In this document: one piece after another, positions 33,630 to 42,058 of the stretch
Layout: every line of letters begins with the position of its first letter
Numbering within the stretch: position 1 is the first letter of the stretch
NCBI GenBank assembly: GCA_019637265.1
Contig: JAHBVY010000003.1
Location: 124,001-188,000 of the forward strand
Reading direction: 5' to 3'
DNA length: 64,000 nt
Source of the DNA: Polyangiaceae bacterium
GTDB taxonomy: Bacteria > Myxococcota_A > Polyangia > Polyangiales > Polyangiaceae
The notes under the pieces: generated by a model
Told to the model about the DNA's origin: nothing
Databases searched by the model: none
Seen by the model: the letters and a program-made list of their open reading frames with translations, nothing else
Position numbers and translations under genes: made by a program

Positions 33630-35648
33630 ATGCTCGCCTCGAAGCGCGCGGCTACGAAGCGCGTCGCCTCGAAGCGCGTGAGGCAGCGGGCGATCGCGCT
33701 GGAGCGCGCCGTACGGCGGGCGGGCGCGCTGGAGCAGTGGACCCTGCGCTTGGCGGCGGCGTACGCGGCGGAGAAGACACCGCCCGCGCGCTGGCTCCCG
33801 AGCGCGCTGCGGCTGCTCGCGTTGCGCCTGGCGGCGGCGCGTGGCGCTATCATCAGTGTAACTGATGATATGGTCTGGGCGAGCGCAGGCGCGGGCCTCG
33901 CGCCGGATCACCCGCTCGCCGCCGCGCGGCTGTTCCAGGGGGAGCTCCCGGCGCTTCCGGAGCTCGCCGCCGCGCCCCGCGCGGAGTGCGAGGCGGCGCT
34001 GGTTCGCTTGCTGCAACAGGACACGAGCCCCGCGCTGCTCGGGCGCGCCTACCAGGCGCTGCTCGCCGCGCGTCTCCCGGGGGCGACAGCTGCTCGGCGT
34101 TCGGCGCGGGGCGCCCGGCTCGGTGCCGCGCGGAAACAGAGCGGCAGCTACTACACCCCGAGCGCGGCGTCGCGTGAGCTGGTCGAGCGCGCGCTCGAGC
34201 GCTGCCCGGAGCCGCGCTGGGTGTGTGATCCGGCGGTGGGTGGCGGCGCCTTCTTGCTCGCTTGTTACGACGCGCTGGTGGGGGAGCGCGCGCCGCGAGA
34301 GGCGCGGCTCGCGGCGCTCGCGCGCCTCGTGGGGGCGGACACTTCTCAGCTCGCGTTGGGGCTCACGGAGCTCAGCTTGTGGCTCGCGTTGGGACTGCCG
34401 GAGCGGCCCATCTCCGAGCTGCCGACGCGCCTGATCCACGGCGACTCCTTGGGCGTCGGGCTGGGGCGACGCGTGAGCTGGGCTCGGGAGGTCCCCGACG
34501 TGTTTCAGCAGGGCGGCTTTCAGTTGGTGATCGGGAACCCGCCGTGGGTCGCCTTCGCGGGGCGCGCGGCCCAGCCGCTCGCCAAGCAGGTGCGGGGCGC
34601 GCTCTCACGCCGCTATCAGGCGTGGCGCGGCTTCCCGACGCTGCAGAGCGCCTTCGTCGAGCTGGCCGCGCGGACGCTCGCGCCGCGCGGCGTGATCTCG
34701 CTGCTCTTACCGAGCCCCATCGCGGATCTCTCGGGGTACGCCGCGCTCCGCCGCGTCGCCACCGAGCGCCACGCGTTGGTGACGCCCCTCCGCGAAGTGT
34801 CGCGGCGCGCGTTCACCGAAGTGGCGCAGCCCTGCTTCGGCCTCTTGCTGTCACCTTCGGAGGCGGCCACGGCGAGTGAGGAGCCGTGGCCCTTGCTCGA
34901 ACGGAGCGGCAGCGCGGCGCTCATCGAGCCCCCCGACGTGCTCATGAGGCTCGCTGACTTACCGCGGCTGCCGCGGAGCTGCTTCTTGGAGCGGGGGTTC
35001 CGTACGGCGGGGGACGTGGGGCGGAGGTTGCTCCGGCGCGCGGCGGCTCCCGAGGGGCCCTTCCAGGTGCCGCTGCTCGAAGGGAAATGCGTCTCGGCCT
35101 TTCATCGCGGGCCGCCGCGGCTGTTCTTTCACCCAGATGAGGCGGTGCTCGCCGAGCGACACGTGCGCCTGCGCAGCGCGGCGCATTTTCGCGCGGTCCA
35201 CTTCATAGTCAGACAAACAGCTTATCGACCGATCGCGGCGCTCCACGACGGCGGGGCGTTCCGAAACTCGCTGATCGCGGGCTTCGCCCGCCCCCCGTAC
35301 TCTGCCGTCACCTTGGTGGCGCTGCTCAACTCGAGCCTCTACCACGCGCTGCACCTCGCGCTGTTCCGCGACGCGCGCCAGGCGGTGTTCCCCCAAGTGA
35401 AGGTGGGGCACCTGCGCGCGCTGCCCGCGCCGCCGCCTGGCCCCGCCTTGAACCTGGTGGAGGCGCTGGGGGCCGCGGCCATTGCCGCGCGGAATCAAGG
35501 CCAGCCGCTGCCCGCGCCGCTCCTCGCGGCGTTGGAGTCCGCCGTCTACGCGGCGTTCGGCATCTCCCAGGCTGATCGCGAGGCGATCGAGGGCTTCCTG
35601 GCGCAGCACGGGGGGCCGCGGCGCCGGGCGCGTGGCGCGCGCTGGTGA
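33630..35648 (+). CDS. Solitary N6-adenine DNA methyltransferase (Eco57I/type IIG-like)
   Basis: 672 residues. Motif X/I region reads KQSGSYYTPSAASRELVE and VCDPAVGGGAFLLACYDALV, the AdoMet-binding DPAxGxG; motif IV is VIGNPPWVAFAGR, the NPPW catalytic motif of gamma-class adenine methylases. The C-terminal half (GGAFRNSLIAGFARPPYSAV, TLVALLNSSLYHALH, FPQVKVGHLRALPAPPPG) resembles target-recognition regions of Eco57I-family and PglX-like enzymes. The N-terminal ~180 residues are Arg/Ala/Leu-rich, starting with a basic repeat encoded by three 15-bp units (33641-33685), and show no nuclease motif I could recognise. No restriction, BREX or DISARM partner gene is adjacent. Confidence 0.78.
   Translation: MLASKRAATKRVASKRVRQRAIALERAVRRAGALEQWTLRLAAAYAAEKTPPARWLPSALRLLALRLAAARGAIISVTDDMVWASAGAGLAPDHPLAAARLFQGELPALPELAAAPRAECEAALVRLLQQDTSPALLGRAYQALLAARLPGATAARRSARGARLGAARKQSGSYYTPSAASRELVERALERCPEPRWVCDPAVGGGAFLLACYDALVGERAPREARLAALARLVGADTSQLALGLTELSLWLALGLPERPISELPTRLIHGDSLGVGLGRRVSWAREVPDVFQQGGFQLVIGNPPWVAFAGRAAQPLAKQVRGALSRRYQAWRGFPTLQSAFVELAARTLAPRGVISLLLPSPIADLSGYAALRRVATERHALVTPLREVSRRAFTEVAQPCFGLLLSPSEAATASEEPWPLLERSGSAALIEPPDVLMRLADLPRLPRSCFLERGFRTAGDVGRRLLRRAAAPEGPFQVPLLEGKCVSAFHRGPPRLFFHPDEAVLAERHVRLRSAAHFRAVHFIVRQTAYRPIAALHDGGAFRNSLIAGFARPPYSAVTLVALLNSSLYHALHLALFRDARQAVFPQVKVGHLRALPAPPPGPALNLVEALGAAAIAARNQGQPLPAPLLAALESAVYAAFGISQADREAIEGFLAQHGGPRRRARGARW
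33641..33685. repeat. Three tandem 15-bp coding repeats
   Basis: GAAGCGCGCGGCTAC, GAAGCGCGTCGCCTC and GAAGCGCGTGAGGCA are consecutive at 33641, 33656 and 33671. They encode the basic SKRAATKRVASKRV segment at the methylase N-terminus. The true start codon could lie after them. Confidence 0.7.
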
Positions 35649-35717
35649 GGTTCGGCGGCACCTGGGGCTGCGGTGGGGTTGGGGGTGCTCGAAGGCACCT
35701 GGAGTAGGCGCGGAGTG

Positions 35718-35758
35718 ACTGCAGCGCCGGGCGGCTCCGCGCGCTGGGACCAACCCCC
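35718..35758. repeat. Dispersed intergenic element (family A, short copy)
   Basis: ACTGCAGCGCCG, a 12-bp variable centre and CGCTGGGACCAACCCCC match 56670-56710 exactly in the 12-bp and 17-bp flanks. GGGGTTGG at 35675-35682 forms an inverted partner to the CCAACCCC end. It lies between the methylase and PPOX genes. Confidence 0.65.
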
Positions 35759-35854
35759 CGATCCGAAAGGTCAAACCAGCGCCCGTTGTGTCGACTGGGT
35801 GTGGCGTTGAGGCCGTCCATGGACGACGAAACGCGGCGCCTCTACGATGCGGGG

Positions 35855-36247
35855 ATGACCATCCCCGAAGCCTTCGTCCCGCTGCTCACCACTCAGAAGT
35901 CGTTCGCGCACCTGGCGACCGTGATGCCTGACGGCACCCCGCAGGTGACCCCCGTGTGGATCGACTTCGACGGCACCCACGTATTGGTCAATACGGCTGT
36001 CGGTCGACTGAAAGATCGCAACCTGAGCGCTCGCGCCGAGGTGGGGCTCTCCATCTGCGATCCTGACAACCCTTACCGCTACCTGGCGATCCGGGGGCGC
36101 GTGGTGGAGCGCACCTTGGAGGGCGCCGAGGATCACATCGACCAGCTGGCCCAGCGCTACCTCGGGAGCCCTTACCCTTTCCGTAAAGAAAACGAGGTCC
36201 GCGTGCTGTTCCGGGTGGAGCCGCTCAAGGTCAGCGCGCAGGGCTGA
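35855..36247 (+). CDS. PPOX-class (pyridoxamine-phosphate-oxidase-fold) F420/flavin-dependent protein
   Basis: 130 residues from ATG 35855 (alternative ATG 35819). Split-barrel fold: FAHLATVMPDGTPQVTPVWI, then FDGTHVLVNTAVGRLKDRNL and GLSICDPDNPYRYLAIRGRV, the arrangement of the PPOX-class F420-dependent family (Rv1155-like). The conserved K-x-R-N (LKDRNL) and the PYRY segment contact the cofactor phosphate in relatives. Whether it uses F420 or FMN cannot be told. Single gene. Confidence 0.75.
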   Translation: MTIPEAFVPLLTTQKSFAHLATVMPDGTPQVTPVWIDFDGTHVLVNTAVGRLKDRNLSARAEVGLSICDPDNPYRYLAIRGRVVERTLEGAEDHIDQLAQRYLGSPYPFRKENEVRVLFRVEPLKVSAQG

Positions 36248-36301
36248 GCGCTTCGCTGCGGGGGCTTCTCGCCGCCGCGGGGCTCGTGCATAACGGGGGG
36301 C

Positions 36302-36862
36302 ATGAGCCCCGTGGTCGATCCCCCGCGCCGCCCGAGCTGGGTGAGGTGGGCGCTCGGCGGCTTGGTCGCGCTCATGGCGCTGACGCTCGTGGGGCTGCGT
36401 TACCGCGCTCATCGCGCCGCGCGCGGTGAAGTGAGCTTGCCTGATGAGTCCGAGACCCTGAGTCAGCTCCCGTGGCTCTCCGAGGCCTCGCGCCACTGCG
36501 CCCGCTATGATCAGGCGACCACCGCGCTCGAGCGCCAGCGCGCGATCGAGGCCCACGACGGGCTGCTCGCCAGTCTACGCTTGGTGGACGTCACGGCGGA
36601 GCTCGAGTCGAAGCGCGTCAGCTCCGATGGCGGGCAGATCCAGTTCACGCTGGCGGTGGGGCACGCGAAGTTCAAGCCTAGCCTTCGCACGCCGATCCTC
36701 GCGGGCACGAGCGAATTCCTCTTGCTGGGGCAGCTCGCGTCAGGGAGCTGCGTGCGGTTCACCGCGCGCGCCGTCACGCCCGCCTCGATCCTCGAGCGGA
36801 GTAAAGTCTGTGATACGGACTTTTTCACCGAGTTCGAGGCGCTCGAGGCGTGCCCTCAGTGA
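36302..36862 (+). CDS. Hypothetical single-pass membrane protein
   Basis: 186 residues. A basic/Pro N-terminus (MSPVVDPPRRPSWVR) precedes one hydrophobic helix (ALGGLVALMALTLVGL). The remaining ~140 residues should be periplasmic, with helix (SRHCARYDQATTALERQRAI) and beta-rich parts (QIQFTLAVGHAKF, FLLLGQLASGSCVRFTARAV) and three Cys. GGGGGGC just upstream of ATG 36302 serves as ribosome site. I do not recognise a family. Confidence 0.6.
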   Translation: MSPVVDPPRRPSWVRWALGGLVALMALTLVGLRYRAHRAARGEVSLPDESETLSQLPWLSEASRHCARYDQATTALERQRAIEAHDGLLASLRLVDVTAELESKRVSSDGGQIQFTLAVGHAKFKPSLRTPILAGTSEFLLLGQLASGSCVRFTARAVTPASILERSKVCDTDFFTEFEALEACPQ

Positions 36863-37255
36863 TCTGCTGCGCCGGTTTTCTCGGCGGAGGCGCTGCGCGC
36901 CGCAGAGCGTCATGGGGGCGCACCACCACACGCTGAGGTGAGCTGCCCCCATACGTGAAGCGCGAATCTCCCTTGTGCTTGGTGTATCGCGATCGAGTCG
37001 GGGGCGATGCGCCCCACTCAAACGTGGCTTCGTGAGAGCTGACGCGCGCCGCGGTGACTCACGTCGCGCGAAGAGACACCACGCTGACCACGCGCACGAC
37101 CTGGTCCGAGGTAGGAGCGAGCTCACGCGCGAGATTGATCTCGACGCGCGCTGCCCGTACCCTGTGGCGGTGTGACGCAGTGCTGGGTGCGCACAGCGGC
37201 GTTTCGGCGCCGTTCGATCTTCGAGGCCACCTCAGGCCCTCGAGCAAGGAACGCT
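36863..37255. other. Intergenic region with hairpin
   Basis: No supported gene in these 393 bp. ATGGGGGC (36912-36919) and GCCCCCAT (36945-36952) form a perfect 8-bp outer stem with an inner CACC/GGTG pairing, a likely terminator for the upstream membrane-protein gene. The remainder shows nothing I can interpret apart from the AAGGA ribosome site of the next gene. Confidence 0.45.
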
Positions 37256-39568
37256 ATGAAGATCCGATTTGGGACCTCACGTGTGATGCTCGCCGCGGCG
37301 GGCCTCATCACCTCGAGCCTGCTGCTCGGCGGGTCGGGCTGCTCCTCGGAAGAGGAGGCCTCTGCCGACGCGGACGCCGCTTGCCTCTCCAACCGCGCCT
37401 TCTTCGCGCAGAAGGTGTGGGGGCCGGTGATCCAGACCACCTGCTTGAACTGCCACTCACCGGACGGTGTCGCGGTGGAGGAGGGCGCGGAGCTGCAGCT
37501 CTTGCCGCCTGGCTACCCTGGCTTCCTCGACACCAACATGGCCGCGCTGGCGGAGATGGCGAAGCTCGAGAGCGACGGGAAGTCCGTCGTGCTCCGCAAG
37601 CCGCTCGGCGAGCTCTCTCACGGCGGCGGCGTGCAGCTGAGCGCGGACAGCAAGGAGTACAAGGCGCTGGCCGAGCTCATCGAGCGTTTCCGCACGGCAG
37701 AGTCCTGCGCGGAGGAGCCTCAGGTGGCGAGCTTCCCCGGCGTGCAGCAGCTGGGTGAGCTCGGCACCTTCCGCAAGGCCTCACTCCAGCTCACCGGGAA
37801 GCTGCCCAGCGCGGAGGAGATGGACACGCTGCGCGAAGGCGGGCTGGCCGCCCTGCCAGGCGCCATCGATGAGCTGCTCGAGACGCCGGAGTTCCTCGAT
37901 TGGTTGAAGGAGATGTATAACGACGTCTTCCTGACCGATCGCTACCTGGCGTACAACGGCTACGCGCTGAACATCCTGAACGCGCAGCAGTTCCCCTACG
38001 CGCGGGATGTTTACGACAACTACTCCGACGAAGACCGGGCGCGCATCAGCCGCGCGGTGGCGCGCGAGCCGCTCGAGCTCATCGCCTACATCGTGAAGAA
38101 CAACCTGCCGTACAGCGAGATCCTCACGGCGGACTACACGATGATGAACCCCTTCTCGGCGCAGGTGTACAACGCGAGCGTCCAGTTCGACGACCCGACG
38201 GACGAGACCGAGTTCAAGCCGGGTAGGGTGCAGGTGCAGCTGGAGTCCGGGCTCACCCCCTACCCGCAAGCGGGGCTCATCACCTCGCCCATGTGGCTGA
38301 ATCGCTACCCCACCACGCCCACCAACCGGAACCGTCACCGGGCGCGGATGGTGATGGATCACTTCTTGGCGACGGACATCCTCGCGGTGGTGGATCGCCC
38401 CATCGACGCCGAGGAGACGGCGAAATATCAGAACCCCACGCGCGACGATCCGACCTGCAACGGCTGCCACCGGCAGATGGATCCCATCGCGGGCGCGTTC
38501 CAGAAGTTCGACCCGAACGACCAGGAGCGCCTGCGGCCGGAAGCCAACTGGCACCCCGAGATGTTCCCGCCTGGATATGGGCGGGAGGTGATGCAGACCA
38601 GCGATTTCGGCAACGCGCCAGCCTGGCTCGCGCAGCGCCTGGTGCGGGACCCGCGCTTCGTCTACTCCGCGGTGCGCACGGTGTTCACCGCGCTCACCGG
38701 CTTCAAGCCGATGAGCTACCCCACGGACACCGACAGCGACTCGTTCGCGCAGCAGCTAGCCGCCTGGGAGGCGCAGGACGCCACCTTCCGCAGCCTGGCT
38801 GACGACTTCGAGGAGAGCGGGCGCAACCTGAAGGTGCTGATCCGCGGCATCATCATGAGCCCTTACTACCGCGCGCAAGCGGCCCCGGGGCTAGATGATT
38901 CGCAGGCGGTGCAGATGCAGGAGCTCGGGCGCGCGCGCCTCGAGACGCCGGAGAGCCTGCAGCGGAAGATCTCGGCGGTGGTGGGGACGCCGTGGTCGCG
39001 CAGCTGGGACTCGCGCGGCTGGCTCACCAGCGACTACCGCATCCTCTATGGCGGCATCGACTCGGACACCATCACGCAGCGGCTCCCCGCGCCCAACGGC
39101 GTGATGGCGAACATCGTGTGGCGCATGGCGAACGAGGTGGCGTGCGCGGCGACCGCGTACGACTTCTCGCTGGAGGGCAGCGACCGCGCGCTGTTCCCCT
39201 ACGTCACGATGGATCACGTCCCGGAGACGGCGACGGGCGACGGGGTGCCAGGCTCCGTGCAGACCATCCGCAAGAACATCCAATACCTCCACGCTCGGAT
39301 CCTCGGAGAGGACCTCCCGCTCGACCACGAGGAGATCAGCGCGACGTACCAGCTGTTCCTCGAGACCTGGCGCGAGGGCACCGGCAAGCTCGCGCGTGAA
39401 GAGGAGAGCAATGGGCTCAAGTGGAGCTGCCGCGTGCGGACGAACCGCGAGACGGGCGAAGAGCTGCCCCGAGAGCAGCGCATCGAGAACGACCCCAACT
39501 ACACCGTTCGCGCGTGGATGGCGGTCATCACCTACCTCCTCAGCGACTATCGCTTCTTGCACGACTGA
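37256..39568 (+). CDS. c-type haem lipoprotein, DUF1588-like (planctomycete-type cytochrome c)
   Basis: 770 residues. Signal peptide ends LLLGGSGC (lipobox). Two haem-binding CXXCH motifs are visible: TTCLNCHSPDG near residue 65 and DPTCNGCHRQMDP near residue 405; the latter, followed by IAGAFQKFD, is the DUF1588-type signature seen in planctomycete cytochrome proteins. RNRHRARMVMDHFLATDI just before it is also typical. AAGGA six bases before ATG 37256. Forms an operon with the DUF1501 gene 13 bp downstream; such haem/DUF1501 pairs recur in planctomycetes and myxobacteria and may process sulfated or complex substrates. Exact reaction unknown. Confidence 0.82.
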   Translation: MKIRFGTSRVMLAAAGLITSSLLLGGSGCSSEEEASADADAACLSNRAFFAQKVWGPVIQTTCLNCHSPDGVAVEEGAELQLLPPGYPGFLDTNMAALAEMAKLESDGKSVVLRKPLGELSHGGGVQLSADSKEYKALAELIERFRTAESCAEEPQVASFPGVQQLGELGTFRKASLQLTGKLPSAEEMDTLREGGLAALPGAIDELLETPEFLDWLKEMYNDVFLTDRYLAYNGYALNILNAQQFPYARDVYDNYSDEDRARISRAVAREPLELIAYIVKNNLPYSEILTADYTMMNPFSAQVYNASVQFDDPTDETEFKPGRVQVQLESGLTPYPQAGLITSPMWLNRYPTTPTNRNRHRARMVMDHFLATDILAVVDRPIDAEETAKYQNPTRDDPTCNGCHRQMDPIAGAFQKFDPNDQERLRPEANWHPEMFPPGYGREVMQTSDFGNAPAWLAQRLVRDPRFVYSAVRTVFTALTGFKPMSYPTDTDSDSFAQQLAAWEAQDATFRSLADDFEESGRNLKVLIRGIIMSPYYRAQAAPGLDDSQAVQMQELGRARLETPESLQRKISAVVGTPWSRSWDSRGWLTSDYRILYGGIDSDTITQRLPAPNGVMANIVWRMANEVACAATAYDFSLEGSDRALFPYVTMDHVPETATGDGVPGSVQTIRKNIQYLHARILGEDLPLDHEEISATYQLFLETWREGTGKLAREEESNGLKWSCRVRTNRETGEELPREQRIENDPNYTVRAWMAVITYLLSDYRFLHD

Positions 39569-39581
39569 AGGAACCATTCGC

Positions 39582-40889
39582 ATGCAACGTAGAAGTTTCT
39601 TGCAGGCAGCGGCGGCCGCTGGGCTCGCCTTGACCATCCCTTCCGTGGTGCGGCGCGTGAACGCGGCCGAGCCCTTCACTGGACCCTTCTGGGTGCAGGT
39701 GCACGCCTCGGGCGGTTGGGATCCCACCCTGATGTTCGATCCGAAGCTCGCGTCGGAGCACACGCGGGCTTACTCGGAGGTGGCGCGCGTGGGGAACATC
39801 CCCTTCGCGCCAACCCCCATCGACCTCGCGGCGCTGAACGTCAGTCAGGATTACGACTACCAGACGCGCCTGCTCAGCAACGAGCAGTTCCTCAACAAGT
39901 ACGGAGGAAGGCTCACCGTCATCAACGGGGTGGACACCAAGACCAACAACCACGACAGCGGCACGCGCAGCATGTGGAGCGGCCAAACGGGAGAAGGTTA
40001 CCCATCCCTCGGCGCGCTGATCGCGGCGACGCAGGGCCCGGGGCTGCCCATGGCCTACATCTCGAGTGGCGGCTACGACGCCACGCAGGGGTTGGTGGGG
40101 CTCACCCGCGTGTCGAGCGTGAGCTCGCTCCAGCGCATCGCGCGCCCGAACCTGATGGATCCTCAAGATCTAGAAGGGGACAAGTTCCACACCGCGGACA
40201 CCTGGCAGCGCATCGGGCGCTACCAGCGGGAGCGCATCCAGCGGCTGCAGGAGCGGGAGGGGCTGCTCCGGCCGCGCGCGGCGATGGGCGCGCTGGAGAT
40301 GGCGCGGGAGGCTGACGGTGACCTCTCGCGGCTCGAGCTCCCGGCGGAGCTGGTCACGGTGCCGGGCAACGACCTGAACGATCTCCAGCGCATGATGCAG
40401 CAGTCGCAGATCGCGCTGCACGCCTTCAAGAGCGGCATCGGCGCCTCGGCCACCCTGAGCATCGGCGGTTTCGACAGCCACGCGAACAATGATCGCGACC
40501 AGCGGCGGCAGCTCGCCAAGCTGCTCGCGGGCATCGACTACCTGGTCACGTACGCCGGGACCTTGGGTCTTCAGGACAAGCTGTACGTGGTGGTGGCGTC
40601 GGACTTCGGGCGCACGCCGTACAACGACCGCGACGGGAAAGATCACCACCCCATCTCCACGATGTTCGCGATGGGCCCCAACATCCCCGGGGACCGCGTG
40701 ATCGGCGCCACCACGGAGGACCGCCTGGCGTTCGCCGTGGACCCGAACGGCTTGCAGCCGGTATCGTCAGGTGGCGTAACCATCACCCCCACCCTCATCC
40801 AGCGCGCCCTGCGCCGGGCGGCAGGGGTGGACGCCGAGCTCGACGCAGCCTTCCCGCTCGGCGGCGCCGAGCTACCCCTGTTCAGCTGA
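39582..40889 (+). CDS. DUF1501 family Tat-exported protein
   Basis: 435 residues. The N-terminus MQRRSFLQAAAAAGLALTIP is a Tat signal (RRSFL). The DUF1501 core shows WVQVHASGGWDPTLMFDPK, GGRLTVINGVDTKTNNHDSG, SIGGFDSHANNDRDQRRQLA and VASDFGRTPYNDRDGKDHHP, the last being the most diagnostic motif of this alkaline-phosphatase/sulfatase-superfamily-related group; its Asp and His residues suggest metal binding. Stop 40889. Tight operon with the haem protein upstream implies a joint periplasmic function. Confidence 0.88.
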   Translation: MQRRSFLQAAAAAGLALTIPSVVRRVNAAEPFTGPFWVQVHASGGWDPTLMFDPKLASEHTRAYSEVARVGNIPFAPTPIDLAALNVSQDYDYQTRLLSNEQFLNKYGGRLTVINGVDTKTNNHDSGTRSMWSGQTGEGYPSLGALIAATQGPGLPMAYISSGGYDATQGLVGLTRVSSVSSLQRIARPNLMDPQDLEGDKFHTADTWQRIGRYQRERIQRLQEREGLLRPRAAMGALEMAREADGDLSRLELPAELVTVPGNDLNDLQRMMQQSQIALHAFKSGIGASATLSIGGFDSHANNDRDQRRQLAKLLAGIDYLVTYAGTLGLQDKLYVVVASDFGRTPYNDRDGKDHHPISTMFAMGPNIPGDRVIGATTEDRLAFAVDPNGLQPVSSGGVTITPTLIQRALRRAAGVDAELDAAFPLGGAELPLFS

Positions 40890-40912
40890 TTGAAGCGCCG
40901 CGCGCGGCGTCG

Positions 40913-40998
40913 GGCGCCCGGCTGGTCGCCCCTGGTGCGCGGCGTCGCGAGCGTTGCTAGCCGGTGCGCCAGCGTTGGGGCGACCGGCTGGTCGCCCG
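40913..40998. repeat. Two REP-like hairpins between convergent genes
   Basis: GGGCGCCC-GGCT-GGTCGCCC (40913-40932) and GGGCGACC-GGCT-GGTCGCCC (40979-40998) are near-identical stem-loops in direct orientation, separated by 46 bp. They may act as a bidirectional terminator for the DUF1501 gene and the opposing lipoprotein gene. Confidence 0.65.
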
Positions 40999-41008
40999 TG
41001 TCTCAGCG

Positions 41009-41404
41009 TCACTCTTCTGGATCGCCGCAGGGGCCGCGGTGCTCGTACCTTGCTAGCGGGCAGCTGCCGCTGCCGCCGAATGTTTCGCCGTCGCAGCCGC
41101 AGTATTGGCGGTGGTCGAAGGTGCACATACGGTCGAGCGGCACGCAGCGCCCGCCGCCGGGGCCGCAGCCCTTGCCTTCGCAGATCCCGCTGACGCAGTC
41201 CGCCGCGGTGTCGCAGGCCTCACCGTCGGCTTGGGTGCCGCTGTGGCTCGGGGGTGCCTCCCGCGGTGCGGGCGCTTCGGGGGACGTGGGCTCAGCGCCT
41301 GGCTCGGCCGGGACCTCGGTGGGGTGCTGGGCGGGCGCGGTGGAGCCACACGCAGCGAGGAGCAGCGCAGTCGGGATCAACAGCGCGGGGAGCAGGCTCT
41401 TCAT
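41009..41404 (-). CDS. Small Cys-rich lipoprotein
   Basis: 131 residues. Signal peptide MKSLLPALLIPTALLLAAC with a perfect lipobox, a Pro/Ala/Glu tether, then two Cys clusters: CDTAADCVSGICEGKGCGPG and CTFDHRQYCGCDGETFGGSG ending RYEHRGPC. The second block is a motif I recognise from many myxobacterial lipoproteins (YCGCDG..F..SCP..RY.HRG.C). Probably surface-exposed and disulfide-bonded. Function unknown. Next to a tRNA-Ala gene. Confidence 0.77.
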   Translation of the reverse strand: MKSLLPALLIPTALLLAACGSTAPAQHPTEVPAEPGAEPTSPEAPAPREAPPSHSGTQADGEACDTAADCVSGICEGKGCGPGGGRCVPLDRMCTFDHRQYCGCDGETFGGSGSCPLARYEHRGPCGDPEE

Positions 41405-41483
41405 GACGCGGAGGCTAGCACCGCCGCGGTGACCCGCGGGGTAGTCACCAGATCGACCTCTGCATCGACCTGGGGCGTCACGT

Positions 41484-41559
41484 TGGTGGAGCCGAGGGGG
41501 ATCGAACCCCTGACCTCAAGACTGCCAGTCTAGCGCTCTCCCAGCTGAGCTACGGCCCC
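41484..41559 (-). tRNA. tRNA-Ala (anticodon GGC), CCA encoded
   Basis: The minus strand folds into a full cloverleaf: acceptor GGGGCCG/CGGCTCC with G3:U70, the alanine identity pair, D arm GCTC/GAGC, anticodon loop CTGGCAG and T arm AGGGG-TTCGATC-CCCCT, then A and CCA. Anticodon GGC reads GCC/GCU codons. The anticodon stem CTAGA/TCTTG carries a U28-U42 mismatch. Confidence 0.95.
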
Positions 41560-41657
41560 AACGGGAGGCGGACTCTGCCACGCGCCGCGCGCCTTGGCGA
41601 GCACTTTCGTCGGCCGCCGCTCGACACCGCCGCTCGACGCCGACGCGCGGCGGACGC

Positions 41658-42011
41658 CTACGGCTCGGCGGGCGGCGGGGCGATTTGCTGCAGGCGCTCC
41701 ATCACGCGGCGCGCGGCTTCTTGAGCGCGGGCGGGGTCGAGGCCGGGGGGAACCACGGCCGGCGCTTCACCGGCCGCGCCTTGGGGGGCTGCCTCATCTG
41801 CGGGCGGCGGGGCGGGCGGGGCGACCGCGGCGGCGGGCGGTGGGGCGGCTGGCGCTTCCCCGCTGTCCAGCGCGACCGCGAGGATCCCCACGCCGACGAA
41901 CAGACCCACGCCGAGCAATGAAAGCCAGCCCGGGGTGTGAGGCTCGTCGGGATCGAGCTCATCCTCATCGTGGTCGTGGGCGTCTGCAGCGTGGGGGTCG
42001 TGAGCGGACAT
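41658..42011 (-). CDS. Small His/Asp-rich membrane protein
   Basis: 117 residues. The N-terminus is rich in His, Asp and Glu (MSAHDPHAADAHDHDEDELD), which may bind divalent metal; one hydrophobic helix (WLSLLGVGLFVGVGILAVAL) follows, then a Pro/Ala-rich periplasmic tail ending in a short helix (ARAQEAARRVMERLQQ). Divergent from the PhnD-like gene with 47 bp between starts, suggesting shared regulation. No family recognised. Confidence 0.65.
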   Translation of the reverse strand: MSAHDPHAADAHDHDEDELDPDEPHTPGWLSLLGVGLFVGVGILAVALDSGEAPAAPPPAAAVAPPAPPPADEAAPQGAAGEAPAVVPPGLDPARAQEAARRVMERLQQIAPPPAEP

Positions 42012-42058
42012 GGCCTTGGCGAAGGCTTATGGGGGTTCGGGGACCGGGTCAAGGCCAT

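Noticed and set aside
33630..35648. BREX or DISARM defence island
   Set aside because: Only a methylase-like gene; no pglZ, brxC, drm or nuclease genes nearby.
41594..42058. Long N-terminal extension of the PhnD-like protein
   Set aside because: That stretch is the shadow of the opposite small membrane-protein gene; the signal peptide starts at 42059.
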